A stretch of DNA of 64,000 nucleotides from contig NZ_CP192260.1 of the NCBI RefSeq assembly GCF_050574275.1, positions 3,410,001-3,474,000 on the forward strand. The letters run 5' to 3'. The notes under the pieces are model-generated. The model was given only the letters and a program-made list of their open reading frames with translations. It searched no databases and was not told where the DNA came from. The translations under genes were made by a program, and so were the position numbers. Shown piece after piece: positions 18,260-26,144 of the stretch (the first letter of the stretch is position 1; every line of letters starts with the position of its first letter). This stretch comes from Virgibacillus_F flavescens (lineage in GTDB: Bacteria; Bacillota; Bacilli; Bacillales; Amphibacillaceae).

Positions 18260-18694
18260 ATGGATAAAGAATTACAGGAATTAATAGATGGATTAAATGT
18301 AGATTTAGCAAATGAATATGGAGCTGCAATTCAATATACGTATAGTGCGTCAGTAGTATCCGGGCTTTATCGTTCAGCGTTGAAACCATTTTTCGAAGCA
18401 GAAATTACTGACGAATTAGGCCATGCATTGTACTTATCTGAAAAAATTAAAACGCTAGGCGGAACACCAACCACAAAGTCTGCTGATATTCCGCAGCCTA
18501 CAGAAGTCAGAGATTTACTTGAGGCATCCTTACAGTCTGAAACAGATACAATAAAACGCTATGAAAAACGTAAGGAACAAGCAGAAAAATTGAAATTAAC
18601 CGAGCTTGTTGTAAAACTTGACGATATGATATCTGATGAAACACATCATAAAGAAGAAATTGAACGGTTACTTGAAGACCCAAGATTAACTTAA
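18260..18694 (+). CDS. Ferritin-like domain protein
   Basis: Four-helix-bundle protein of 144 residues with a plausible di-iron site: Glu19, Glu52 and His55 (DELGH), Glu94, and Glu127/His130 (DETHH). The spacing of two ExxH motifs is that of bacterioferritin and related ferritin-like proteins. It might store or oxidise iron, but it is shorter than classic ferritins and no haem-binding Met is obvious. Single gene, followed by a hairpin terminator. Confidence 0.8.
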   Translation: MDKELQELIDGLNVDLANEYGAAIQYTYSASVVSGLYRSALKPFFEAEITDELGHALYLSEKIKTLGGTPTTKSADIPQPTEVRDLLEASLQSETDTIKRYEKRKEQAEKLKLTELVVKLDDMISDETHHKEEIERLLEDPRLT

Positions 18695-18730
18695 AGTTTA
18701 ATCACAAAATAAAAAAATATAATTTATTTA

Positions 18731-18769
18731 AAAATCCGAACGGGTCCATTCACCTTGTTCGGATTTTTT
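18731..18769 (+). terminator. Terminator after the ferritin-like gene
   Basis: AAATCCGAAC...GTTCGGATTTTTT hairpin. The arm AATCCGAAC recurs in the hairpins at 40348-40385 and 62771-62810. Confidence 0.75.
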
Positions 18770-18885
18770 GCGATTCTTAGCTACTTGAAGAGCATTCTAG
18801 TCTTTCAAATAGTATTCCTTATCACTTCCTCTTTTTTCACTATAATCTGCTACAATAGATACAAATGTTTTCAGGAGGTTATTTT

Positions 18886-20061
18886 ATGCGCGAGAAGCTT
18901 CATACACTAATTGATTCATTATCCGAAGAAATGATAAAGATTCGACGTTACTTACACCAACACCCTGAGCTTTCGTTTAAAGAAGAAAAAACCGCACAAT
19001 ATATCGCTGATTTCTACGATGATCTAGGTATTCCATTTCAAACAAAAGTAGGCGGGAACGGTGTATTAGCAACACTTAAAGGTGGTAAACCAGGTAAAAC
19101 TGTAGCGTTACGTGCAGATTTCGATGCACTCCCTATTCAGGATGAGAAGGATGTTACATATAAATCAAAAGTTGACGGTGTGATGCATGCATGCGGGCAC
19201 GATGGTCATACAGCCACGCTACTGGCTCTCGCAAAAGCTGTTCAAGCCATTCAGGATGAATTACCAGGAACGATTGTCTTCCTTCATCAGCATGCAGAAG
19301 AGTACGCTCCTGGAGGCGCAAAACCAATTATTGATTCAGGTGCACTTGACCATGTTGACGCTGTATTTGGCACTCATTTGTGGGCTACCACTCCTCTTGG
19401 GGTATTACAGACGTCTAAGGATGTTTTTATGGCCGGCGCAGACCGGTTCGACATAACCATACAAGGTAAAGGCGGCCATGGCGGCTATCCACATGAAACA
19501 AAGGATTCCGTTTTAATTGGAGCAGAAGTAGTTACCCAGCTGCAGCAGATTATCAGCAGACGCATTGATCCGCTTCAGACGGCTGTATTAACAATCGGGA
19601 AATTCGAAGCCGGAAATGCTTTTAATATTATTGCTGATAAAGCTAAATTGATTGGCACTATGCGCTACCTGGATCTAGATATACAGGATAAAGTAATCGA
19701 AGAAATGGAACGGGTAATTAAAGGTGTTTGCCTGGCAAATGATGTTTCGTATGTGTTTAATTATGAAAAGGGATATCCTCCTGTTGTTAATCATGCAGAA
19801 GATGTTGAGCTTTTACTTCACGCAAGTGAGAATGTAATTGAAATCACAAGCCGTGACATCATTTCACCTGTTATGGCTGGTGAGGATTTCGCATACTACT
19901 TACACGAAAAACCTGGTGCATATTTTTTCACAGGTGCGAACAAAAAAGGGAATACGTTTCCGCACCACCATCCAAAATTCGATATCGATGAACGCGCTCT
20001 TCCAATTGCAGCTAAGACGTTGATCGAAGCATATTTAGCATTCCAGAAAAAACATCAGTAA
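18886..20061 (+). CDS. yhaA: M20 family amidohydrolase YhaA
   Basis: Zinc aminoacylase/carboxypeptidase-like amidohydrolase of 391 residues. Metal-site motifs include HACGHDGHTATLL, HQHAEEYAPGGAK and the C-terminal SPVMAGEDFAYYLHEKPGAYF and HHPKFDIDE. It probably hydrolyses N-acyl amino acids in the cytosol. The ATG at 18886 follows AGGAGG by 8 bp; an ATG 21 bp earlier contains the ribosome site. In B. subtilis yhaA is next to ecsC; here it is convergent with ecsB, separated by a strong bidirectional terminator. Confidence 0.88.
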   Translation: MREKLHTLIDSLSEEMIKIRRYLHQHPELSFKEEKTAQYIADFYDDLGIPFQTKVGGNGVLATLKGGKPGKTVALRADFDALPIQDEKDVTYKSKVDGVMHACGHDGHTATLLALAKAVQAIQDELPGTIVFLHQHAEEYAPGGAKPIIDSGALDHVDAVFGTHLWATTPLGVLQTSKDVFMAGADRFDITIQGKGGHGGYPHETKDSVLIGAEVVTQLQQIISRRIDPLQTAVLTIGKFEAGNAFNIIADKAKLIGTMRYLDLDIQDKVIEEMERVIKGVCLANDVSYVFNYEKGYPPVVNHAEDVELLLHASENVIEITSRDIISPVMAGEDFAYYLHEKPGAYFFTGANKKGNTFPHHHPKFDIDERALPIAAKTLIEAYLAFQKKHQ

Positions 20062-20063
20062 CC

Positions 20064-20100
20064 AAAAAGTATCCCGCCAGAGTTCTGACGGGATACTTTT
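20064..20100. terminator. Bidirectional terminator between yhaA and ecsB
   Basis: Near-perfect 16-bp stem AAAAGTATCCCGCCAG with its complement, flanked by A and T tracts. Confidence 0.85.
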
Positions 20101-20101
20101 C

Positions 20102-21313
20102 TTAATTCAATTTTCTTTTAACAAATCCATTGATAAACACATAATTAAAAAGTAATCCACCAATTAAAGTAATTCCAGCTCCTGCGAATTCCTGTGTTGG
20201 CAAAAATACAACAGCAAATATCAAAGTCTGAATTATTCCAAGCTGGTATAACCATTTTAAAACAGCATGCTTTCGCCACTTATGCTCCACTGGATACAGA
20301 TCAAGCCACATATTCGTTCGATGATGATGATAGATCGTCATCATTTGAAAACTGCTCATGTAAATAAATAATAATGCAAAAAGGATTTTCATCCAGACTT
20401 GTGGGACAAAATAAATAAACAGTCCGCCAATAATAACCAGACGGATGTACATACCTAAATAGTCACCACTGCGGATGAATGTAATCCTGTATAAATAATT
20501 GTAGGTCGCTTTATTTTGAAACGGCACATTGGAGATAAGGAATGTCAGCCAGTTCCTTCTTTTAACTTTACTCTTTAGATGCGGCACGTCTGTCGCCATA
20601 TTAGCAAAACGGTAAAATGCCTGCATACGATTGCGATCCTTTTCGACCAATAAATCCCACACGATCCCCGCCTGTTTCGCGGAAACCCTATAGTCATACA
20701 AAAATACAATTATAAATAACCCAGTTGTTACTGCCGTTAATACCATATCACCATTCACTAAAAAGTAGAAAACGGCAATAGATACAAGCGTCCGTGTAAC
20801 TAGATCAACCTGACGAACGCCAGGTGCTCTTACTTTTAACATCCACCAATTCGCGAATAGATTCCACACCTTAAACACAAGCATTACAAGTACGGATAGT
20901 AAATAAACCTCTGTTCCACGCTCGGGATAGGATGCCGCGTATAACGGACCAAGAGCGGCAGCAATTAATAACACTAAATATAGCTGAATGATAAAACTGT
21001 ACAGCAGCGCGTTACGAAAATAAGCGTTCATTTTACTTTCAGCAGCAATTAAAAATACTAAATCAGGTTCTTTCAAAAGCGTCCTAACCGGGCTATAACT
21101 TGCTACTAATCCAAAGGCAATACCAACCACCAAAGCGGCAGGAAAGTCATCAGGCAAATCCGCAATCCACTGTTGATAATAAACCGCAGTAGCGGATATA
21201 AAGAAGAGCAATGCTATCGCTGTATGTTCATTAAATACATAACGCAGGTACCGGCTTGTCTCTTTTAAATGCTCGGATAGCCGATTTTTAAAAAAGGCAT
21301 GTGAATCAAACAT
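20102..21313 (-). CDS. ecsB: ABC transporter permease EcsB
   Basis: Integral membrane subunit of 403 residues with about eight to ten hydrophobic segments (first at about 33-51), matching EcsB. With EcsA it forms an ABC transporter needed in B. subtilis for normal protein secretion, processing by intramembrane proteases and competence. It overlaps the end of ecsA by 8 bp. No ecsC follows; a terminator and the convergent yhaA gene come next. Confidence 0.9.
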   Translation of the reverse strand: MFDSHAFFKNRLSEHLKETSRYLRYVFNEHTAIALLFFISATAVYYQQWIADLPDDFPAALVVGIAFGLVASYSPVRTLLKEPDLVFLIAAESKMNAYFRNALLYSFIIQLYLVLLIAAALGPLYAASYPERGTEVYLLSVLVMLVFKVWNLFANWWMLKVRAPGVRQVDLVTRTLVSIAVFYFLVNGDMVLTAVTTGLFIIVFLYDYRVSAKQAGIVWDLLVEKDRNRMQAFYRFANMATDVPHLKSKVKRRNWLTFLISNVPFQNKATYNYLYRITFIRSGDYLGMYIRLVIIGGLFIYFVPQVWMKILFALLFIYMSSFQMMTIYHHHRTNMWLDLYPVEHKWRKHAVLKWLYQLGIIQTLIFAVVFLPTQEFAGAGITLIGGLLFNYVFINGFVKRKLN

Positions 21314-22049
21314 GGCTTTCTTCCTTTGTCAGCTGAATATATAAATCATCCAGTGTTGCATCCGGCATTTTAAAGTCAGCTCGCAGCTCCTCAAGCGTTC
21401 CATTTGCTCTTATTTTACCATCATGCAAAATTACAAATCGATCACAGTACCGTTCCGCTGTTGCGAGAATATGCGTCGACATCAGTACTCCTGAACCGTT
21501 TCTCTTCATTTCTTCCATCAAGTGAAGGTACGATTGAATACCTAACGGATCAAGCCCTACAAAAGGTTCGTCTACGATATACAAAGGCGGCTCAAGTAAA
21601 AATGCACACATAATCATAACTTTTTGACGCATTCCTTTTGAAAAGTGTACAGGAAACCATTTTAATTTCTTTTCCATGCGAAATTCTTTCAATAAAGGTG
21701 GTAATCTTTTTTCAAAAAGTTCTTCCGGAATATCGTATGCCATTGCTGTTAACTTTAAATGCTCGTATAATGTAAGTTCATCATAAAGAATTGGCATTTC
21801 AGGTATGTACGCCATTTGTTTTCGATACGTTTCTGTATTTTGTTTAAACGTTTTTCCATTGATGGATACGGATCCCTTTTTAGCTTGCATCAATCCGATA
21901 ATATGTTTAATCGTTGTACTTTTACCAGCACCGTTCAATCCAATTAATCCCACAATTTCTTTAGGTTTCACGTCGAACGAAATACCATGCAGTACATTCT
22001 TATGGGTGTAGCCACCGTGTAAATCTTCAATTTGCAGCAATGGTTCCAT
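21306..22049 (-). CDS. ecsA: ABC transporter ATP-binding protein EcsA
   Basis: Nucleotide-binding subunit of 247 residues with Walker A GLNGAGKST, a signature region HFSKGMRQKVMI and Walker B PPLYIVDEPFVGLD. Partner of EcsB. The ATG at 22049 is chosen because AGGAGG lies just upstream; an ATG 24 bp earlier precedes the ribosome site. Divergent from hit across a 530-bp gap, as in B. subtilis but longer. Confidence 0.93.
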   Translation of the reverse strand: MEPLLQIEDLHGGYTHKNVLHGISFDVKPKEIVGLIGLNGAGKSTTIKHIIGLMQAKKGSVSINGKTFKQNTETYRKQMAYIPEMPILYDELTLYEHLKLTAMAYDIPEELFEKRLPPLLKEFRMEKKLKWFPVHFSKGMRQKVMIMCAFLLEPPLYIVDEPFVGLDPLGIQSYLHLMEEMKRNGSGVLMSTHILATAERYCDRFVILHDGKIRANGTLEELRADFKMPDATLDDLYIQLTKEESHV

Positions 22050-22121
22050 TGTATTGCCTCCTATATCTTTCATAATTTAAATTTTACCATTTATCCCCTG
22101 CAAAACCAAAACAAACTCTCC

Positions 22122-22520
22122 TTCAAATTTCTACATTGTTTGTGTATAAAATTTAACTATCTGCTCATAATAATTTTGAAGTCATGAGGATGGTCACTAC
22201 AAAAATTTCGTATCAAATACTAAATGAGGTGTATGTGATCGAATATTTAATGTAAACCCATTTTATTATTCGTGTTAAATACAAATACTAAATGAGGTGT
22301 TTGTTAAAGGTCATCTAATGTAAACCCATTTTGTTACACGTAATTTCTGGTCAGAAATACAAACAAAACGGTTTTTGTAAGTTAGTTAACCTGAACGACC
22401 ATCATGCTAACTAATTACAAAAGTCCCCAATTTAGATGAATATCCATTCTCATGCTTCTTAACGCAGGCTAGTCCAAAAGTACAATTATGTACTTGCGGA
22501 CTATGCCTGTTATTTTTTAT
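22122..22520 (+). ncRNA. Possible small RNA between ecsA and hit
   Basis: A candidate promoter TTCAAA (22122) - 17 bp - TATAAA (22145) and a strong GC-rich hairpin at 22465-22509 followed by TTATTTTTTATT bracket about 360 bp with no open reading frame. The hairpin has CAGGC/GCCTG, AGTCC/GGACT and AAGTAC/GTACTT stems. It includes the tandem repeat at 22214-22349. It could instead be just an attenuator or terminator; I do not recognise a known family. Confidence 0.35.
22214..22349. repeat. Tandem duplication, period 68 bp
   Basis: Two copies (22214-22281 and 22282-22349) share CAAATACTAAATGAGGTGT at the start and TAATGTAAACCCATTTT in the middle, with drift between. It lies in the ecsA-hit intergenic region. 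Purpose unknown. Confidence 0.75.
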
Positions 22521-22523
22521 TAT

Positions 22524-22552
22524 TTGTATTCAGGTTCATTCCTTTATACAAT
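22524..22552 (+). promoter_or_regulatory. Sigma-A promoter of hit
   Basis: TTGTAT (22524-22529) and TACAAT (22547-22552) separated by 17 bp, 30 bp before the hit start. Confidence 0.6.
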
Positions 22553-22581
22553 AGAGAAAATACGTTAAGGAGTGATAGTGG

Positions 22582-23007
22582 ATGAGTAAGGAAGATTGCA
22601 TTTTCTGTAAAATAATCGATGGGGATATTCCATCAGCCAAAGTATATGAAGACGACTATGTATACGCTTTTCTGGACATAAGCCAGGTTACGAAAGGGCA
22701 TACACTCATTATCCCTAAAACACATACTAAAAATATTTATGAAACTCCTGAAGATGTGGCAAGTGAATTTTTTGCCCGTGTACCAAAAGTAGCAAACGCA
22801 ATTAAAAAAACGTACAATCCTATTGGTATGAATTTGTTAAACAACAATGAAAAACCTGCAGATCAGTCCGTATTCCATTTACATATTCATCTAATACCGC
22901 GATATGGTGAAAACGATGGATACGCAGCTAAATGGCAACCTCATTCAGATGACTATACTAATGAGGATTTACAAGAAATTGCCAAGCAAATTCATGCTTC
23001 CATATAA
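22582..23007 (+). CDS. hit: HIT family nucleotide hydrolase
   Basis: Histidine-triad protein of 141 residues that hydrolyses or transfers nucleotidyl groups (adenosine phosphoramidate-type substrates). The triad reads HLHIHLIP with His99, His101 and His103; the N-terminal CIFCKI zinc-type motif is also present. Located divergently from ecsA as in B. subtilis. AAGGAGTG precedes the ATG. Confidence 0.93.
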   Translation: MSKEDCIFCKIIDGDIPSAKVYEDDYVYAFLDISQVTKGHTLIIPKTHTKNIYETPEDVASEFFARVPKVANAIKKTYNPIGMNLLNNNEKPADQSVFHLHIHLIPRYGENDGYAAKWQPHSDDYTNEDLQEIAKQIHASI

Positions 23008-23108
23008 ATGATTCATAACACTCACAGCATTCACAGACAGAAATAATTAGGCACTTTAAGTATAAACTGCGCATTAGTTGCCTTTCAGAATCATTCCGAA
23101 GGAAACTG

Positions 23109-23314
23109 CTGAAAAAGTTACATGAAGTACAAATAAGAGGATCTACCCACCGCAACTTCGAATATACTCCGCTTTCCGCGGGCGAGTGGTGAGCCTCCTT
23201 GGACTGCCGTCCTACGGGGTCTCACCGATCTCTTACTTCCCACAGGAGTCTCCGTATATTCGAAGTTGCTAGGTTAAGTTGATTAAGTAGTTTTAAAATC
23301 CACCACTTTTTCAG
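23109..23314. repeat. GC-rich hairpin repeat E (CTGAAAAAGT ends)
   Basis: Bounded by CTGAAAAAGT (23109-23118) and its complement ACTTTTTCAG (23305-23314). Inside, perfect 16-bp arms GCAACTTCGAATATAC (23152) and GTATATTCGAAGTTGC (23254) enclose a core with CCGCGG, the stem GGTGAG/CTCACC and apical stem GGAC/GTCC. The same core type occurs in repeats A, B and C with different arms. No gene in the surrounding 970-bp gap. Confidence 0.8.
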
Positions 23315-23452
23315 TTACCTTCACCGCATTCCGGGTGTGTTACCTATACCCATCCCTGCGCAAAAGTCGACTTTCAGCATTGAAAATCACTTCTCGATAT
23401 GGTGGATATGAAATTACAAAGTACAGACTAGTCGGCAATAGAGAATAGCCCT

Positions 23453-23668
23453 CTGAAAAAGAGGCAGATGTTATAAATTCTTTATTGCACCTCAACCAAG
23501 CATCATCGAATTCACGAGACTCCTGCGGGAACAGCGCGAGCTGAAGATCCCGCAGGAAAGCGGTTTTTGCTTATCCGAGGAAGCTGAAGCCGTGCCCGCG
23601 GAAAGCGAAGTGAATTCGATGATGCGATCGCAGATCCACTAAATCTATATTTAATTTAACTTTTTCAG
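23453..23668. repeat. GC-rich hairpin repeat F (CTGAAAAAG ends)
   Basis: Bounded by CTGAAAAAG (23453) and CTTTTTCAG (ending 23668). Perfect 16-bp arms GCATCATCGAATTCAC (23500) and GTGAATTCGATGATGC (23610) enclose a core from GACTCCTGCGGG to CCGCGGAAAGC with GCTGAAG near both ends. Sister of repeat E but with the other core type. Confidence 0.8.
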
Positions 23669-23946
23669 TGATAATTAGTTGTCACGTGGAAATTTCAATT
23701 GAAAAAAATTGTATGTTAAAGCAAAGTTTGCATCAAATGCAACACAGTAACTAGAAACTTGTTTTTAGACACAGTTGTAATTCATATTTAGTAACATAAT
23801 TCAAGTGCCACTAGGACAGCAGAGTAGTCCATTCGTTGTGAACTTGCGCATGCAAAAGGTGATTAACACTTTTTAATTAATAATAAATTTGTTATACTTA
23901 TTTTACGTTTCTGCAACTGACAATGAGTGTACAGTTGGGAAATAAA

Positions 23947-23993
23947 TAGATTAGCTTAGCTGAGAAGAGGAGAGTTCGAAATGAATAGTAGAG
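23947..23993 (+). promoter_or_regulatory. TRAP-binding triplet repeats over the trpP ribosome site
   Basis: TAG, TAG, TAG, GAG, GAG, GAG start at 23947, 23952, 23957, 23962, 23967 and 23972, each separated by exactly two bases. The last two overlap the Shine-Dalgarno (AGAGGAG), and two more (TAG at 23986, GAG at 23991) lie just inside the coding region. This is the pattern bound by the tryptophan-activated 11-mer TRAP (MtrB), which represses translation of trpP in B. subtilis. Confidence 0.85.
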
Positions 23994-24505
23994 TTTTAAT
24001 CATTTTATCTTTATTTGTAGGGATAGGTGCTGTGTTGCACACCGTCGTTCCACCAATTTTATTTGGTATGAAACCAGACATGTTGTTGGCTATGATGTTT
24101 TTAGGAATCATACTCTTTCCTAAATTGAATTATGTTGTTTTATTATCGATACTAACAGCGATTATTTCAGCATTAACTACGCTTGCTCCTGGGGGACAAA
24201 TTGCAAACCTGATTGACAAGCCGATTACAGCACTTTTATTTTTTGGAATGTTTCTATTGATAAAGGACAAGATAAGAACATCTATAAGTGCTCCGGTTTT
24301 AACTGCTATTGGAACAGTAATAAGTGGTAGTATCTTTTTATTTTCAGCATTATTTATTGTTGGGTTAATGGATGGAGCTTTCACTATACTTTTCCTAACG
24401 ATCGTATTGCCAACAGCCGCAGTTAATACAATTGTGATGGTAGTTGTATACCCTGTTGTACAAAGAGTAATGAAGAGATCTCACCTTATAACAGCATTTA
24501 AATGA
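23981..24505 (+). CDS. trpP: Tryptophan transporter TrpP
   Basis: Membrane protein of 174 residues with about five to six hydrophobic segments, of the YhaG/TrpP family that imports tryptophan. Conserved features include KPDMLLAMMFLGI and ALTTLAPGGQIANLIDKP. The identification is reinforced by TRAP-type triplets overlapping its ribosome site and by yhaH immediately downstream, as in B. subtilis. A hairpin terminator follows. Confidence 0.9.
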   Translation: MNSRVLIILSLFVGIGAVLHTVVPPILFGMKPDMLLAMMFLGIILFPKLNYVVLLSILTAIISALTTLAPGGQIANLIDKPITALLFFGMFLLIKDKIRTSISAPVLTAIGTVISGSIFLFSALFIVGLMDGAFTILFLTIVLPTAAVNTIVMVVVYPVVQRVMKRSHLITAFK

Positions 24506-24514
24506 CCGATTTAA

Positions 24515-24551
24515 AAAATATCCTCTGGCACTAACTGGTCAGAGGATATTT
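24515..24551 (+). terminator. Terminator after trpP
   Basis: AAATATCCTCT with its complement AGAGGATATTT around a 14-nt loop. Confidence 0.75.
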
Positions 24552-24639
24552 ATAAATACATAGATATTCGAGAAATACGTTTATTTGTAGTACAATAAAA
24601 GGAAAGATACAGTATGGATTTGAAAGGAGCGATTTTCAT

Positions 24640-24999
24640 ATGGTAAGAGGCAAATCGTTATTATTAGGTTTTGTAATCGGCGGGGTCGTTAGTGCATCGG
24701 CAACCTTATTAAGTGCACCATCCTCCGGAAGAGATTTACGTTCCAGAGCAAAAGTTCAAAGCACAGAATGGAAAGATATGATCAGCAACTTAAAATTTGA
24801 TGGAATGCGCCTGAAGCAGCAAATTACCGATACATCCAAAGAAGGTGCAGCGTTAATAAAAGACCTTACGCAGGAAATCAAAAAGTCTGTTCAGGATTGG
24901 CAGGAAACTGTTGAACCACATCAGGAGAATATTCAAAAATATCTTGAGCAAATTGAATCTAGCCTTAAAGATTTAGAAGAAAAAGTAAAAAACCAATAA
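24640..24999 (+). CDS. yhaH: YtxH-domain protein YhaH
   Basis: A 119-residue protein with a glycine-rich hydrophobic N-terminal segment (LLLGFVIGGVVSASATLLSAPSSG) typical of the YtxH/gas-vesicle-like family, followed by a long charged helical, coiled-coil tail. Probably a membrane-associated stress-type protein; the molecular function is unknown. Position after trpP matches B. subtilis yhaH. GAAAGGAG precedes the ATG. Confidence 0.85.
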   Translation: MVRGKSLLLGFVIGGVVSASATLLSAPSSGRDLRSRAKVQSTEWKDMISNLKFDGMRLKQQITDTSKEGAALIKDLTQEIKKSVQDWQETVEPHQENIQKYLEQIESSLKDLEEKVKNQ

Positions 25000-25036
25000 A
25001 AAAAGGACTTTCTCACGAAACGAGAAAGTCCTTTTT
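24997..25036. terminator. Bidirectional terminator between yhaH and the opuA operon
   Basis: Stem AAAAAGGACTTTCTC with its complement around ACGAAAC, flanked by A and T tracts, between convergent genes. Confidence 0.85.
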
Positions 25037-25038
25037 TC

Positions 25039-25957
25039 TTATTCTGCTGGTTTTAAATCTTCAATCGAGTCAATATCCATATAACTTGGTACAACTAGGC
25101 CGATCTTAGCGCCTTTCAGGTTTGGTCCTAAATCAACAAACTCACCTTCATATTTATCATAGAATTCTTTCGTTGTTATCGGCATCCAAACGCCTACTGT
25201 TGCGTCTGCATCAGCATTAGCGACTGCTTTATACATAACGGCAACATCGACTGGCGTAACCGTAACTTCAAATCCTTTTTCAGTTAATACTTTGGCAACT
25301 GCATGCGTAGCTGAAAGCTCTGAGCCCCACTGAGTCGTTACCAATTCAATTTCCACACCATCAACATCCTTCGCACCTTTTGTCCACTTAGCAACAACGT
25401 CAGGATGTTCTTCTACCCACTTCTTTGCTACTTCAGCGATATCTTTACCGCTTTCCTTTGCTTCTAACATAATTCCTTCCATGTCTTCTACTTTCCATGC
25501 AAACTGATCAATAATTTTATATGCTTCAGGTTTCTCTTCTTTTAAACCGTTTCTCGCTAAAGATTTAATTACTTCCGTTTCACCAAATACCCCTTTTGGA
25601 TCTTTAAGATATTTTAAGTTTTCATATTTCGCAAACATCCAATGTGGATTCCAGCCAGTTATAATAATTGGATCTTCATTTTCAATCGCTTCACCAAGTT
25701 TGGACATCATTGCCGGAGTAGATGATTGCTTTAGCGTCCAGCCCTTTAAACTGTCATACTTTTCAAGCGCCTTTTCAGTAGTAACCGTGATCCCTGCACC
25801 TGGTTCAATTCCAGTAATCACATGATCAACAGCTTCACTATAGTTTTGCTTTTCCGTCAACATTAGCCTTTTCTTCCTTTGAACCGCATCCTGCAATAAT
25901 TAAAATCATCATTATACCTATAGAAATAATTACTAACTTATTTAAACTCTTTTTCAT
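25039..25957 (-). pseudogene. opuAC: Third opuAC-like binding-protein gene, frameshifted
   Basis: Betaine-type binding protein closely similar to the gene at 26145-27056. The signal peptide and lipobox (MKKSLNKLVIISIG...IIAGCGSKEEK) start at ATG 25957 with AGAGAGG upstream, but that frame stops soon after in GKAKL. The mature domain (YSEAVDHVITGIEPGAG onward to the end) continues in another frame. One extra base, or two missing, near 25850-25860 would explain it; deleting a G there restores GKQNYSEAVDH. Without the signal peptide the long frame would give a cytosolic, useless protein. A sequencing error cannot be excluded. Lobe order is that of the second copy, not of the first. Confidence 0.85.
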
Positions 25958-26022
25958 ACACACAACAACCTCTCTTTGAAAATCTAAGATGACACTTGGG
26001 TTATCGCCAAGCCATACCTGCT

Positions 26023-26070
26023 AAAAAAATCGGCGTAAACCTCGCCTTTAATAACGAATGCCGAATTTTA
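26023..26070. repeat. Degraded copy of the hmoB-type hairpin repeat
   Basis: CTCGCCTTTAATAACGAATG resembles the loop and right arm of the hairpin at 10547-10593 with a few substitutions; the left arm has drifted. It lies between the second and third binding-protein genes. A second imperfect hairpin, AAGACTG/CAGTCTT, follows at about 26099-26130. Confidence 0.6.
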
Positions 26071-26144
26071 TTTTATATACTTTCCTTACGTGAAATAGAA
26101 GACTGACACACTTAACAGTGGCAGTCTTCCTCCCTATAAGCCTA

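Noticed and set aside
23101..23668. Possible CRISPR array from repeated GC-rich pieces.
   Set aside because: Only two units, no equal-length spacers and no cas genes; the pieces are paired hairpins.
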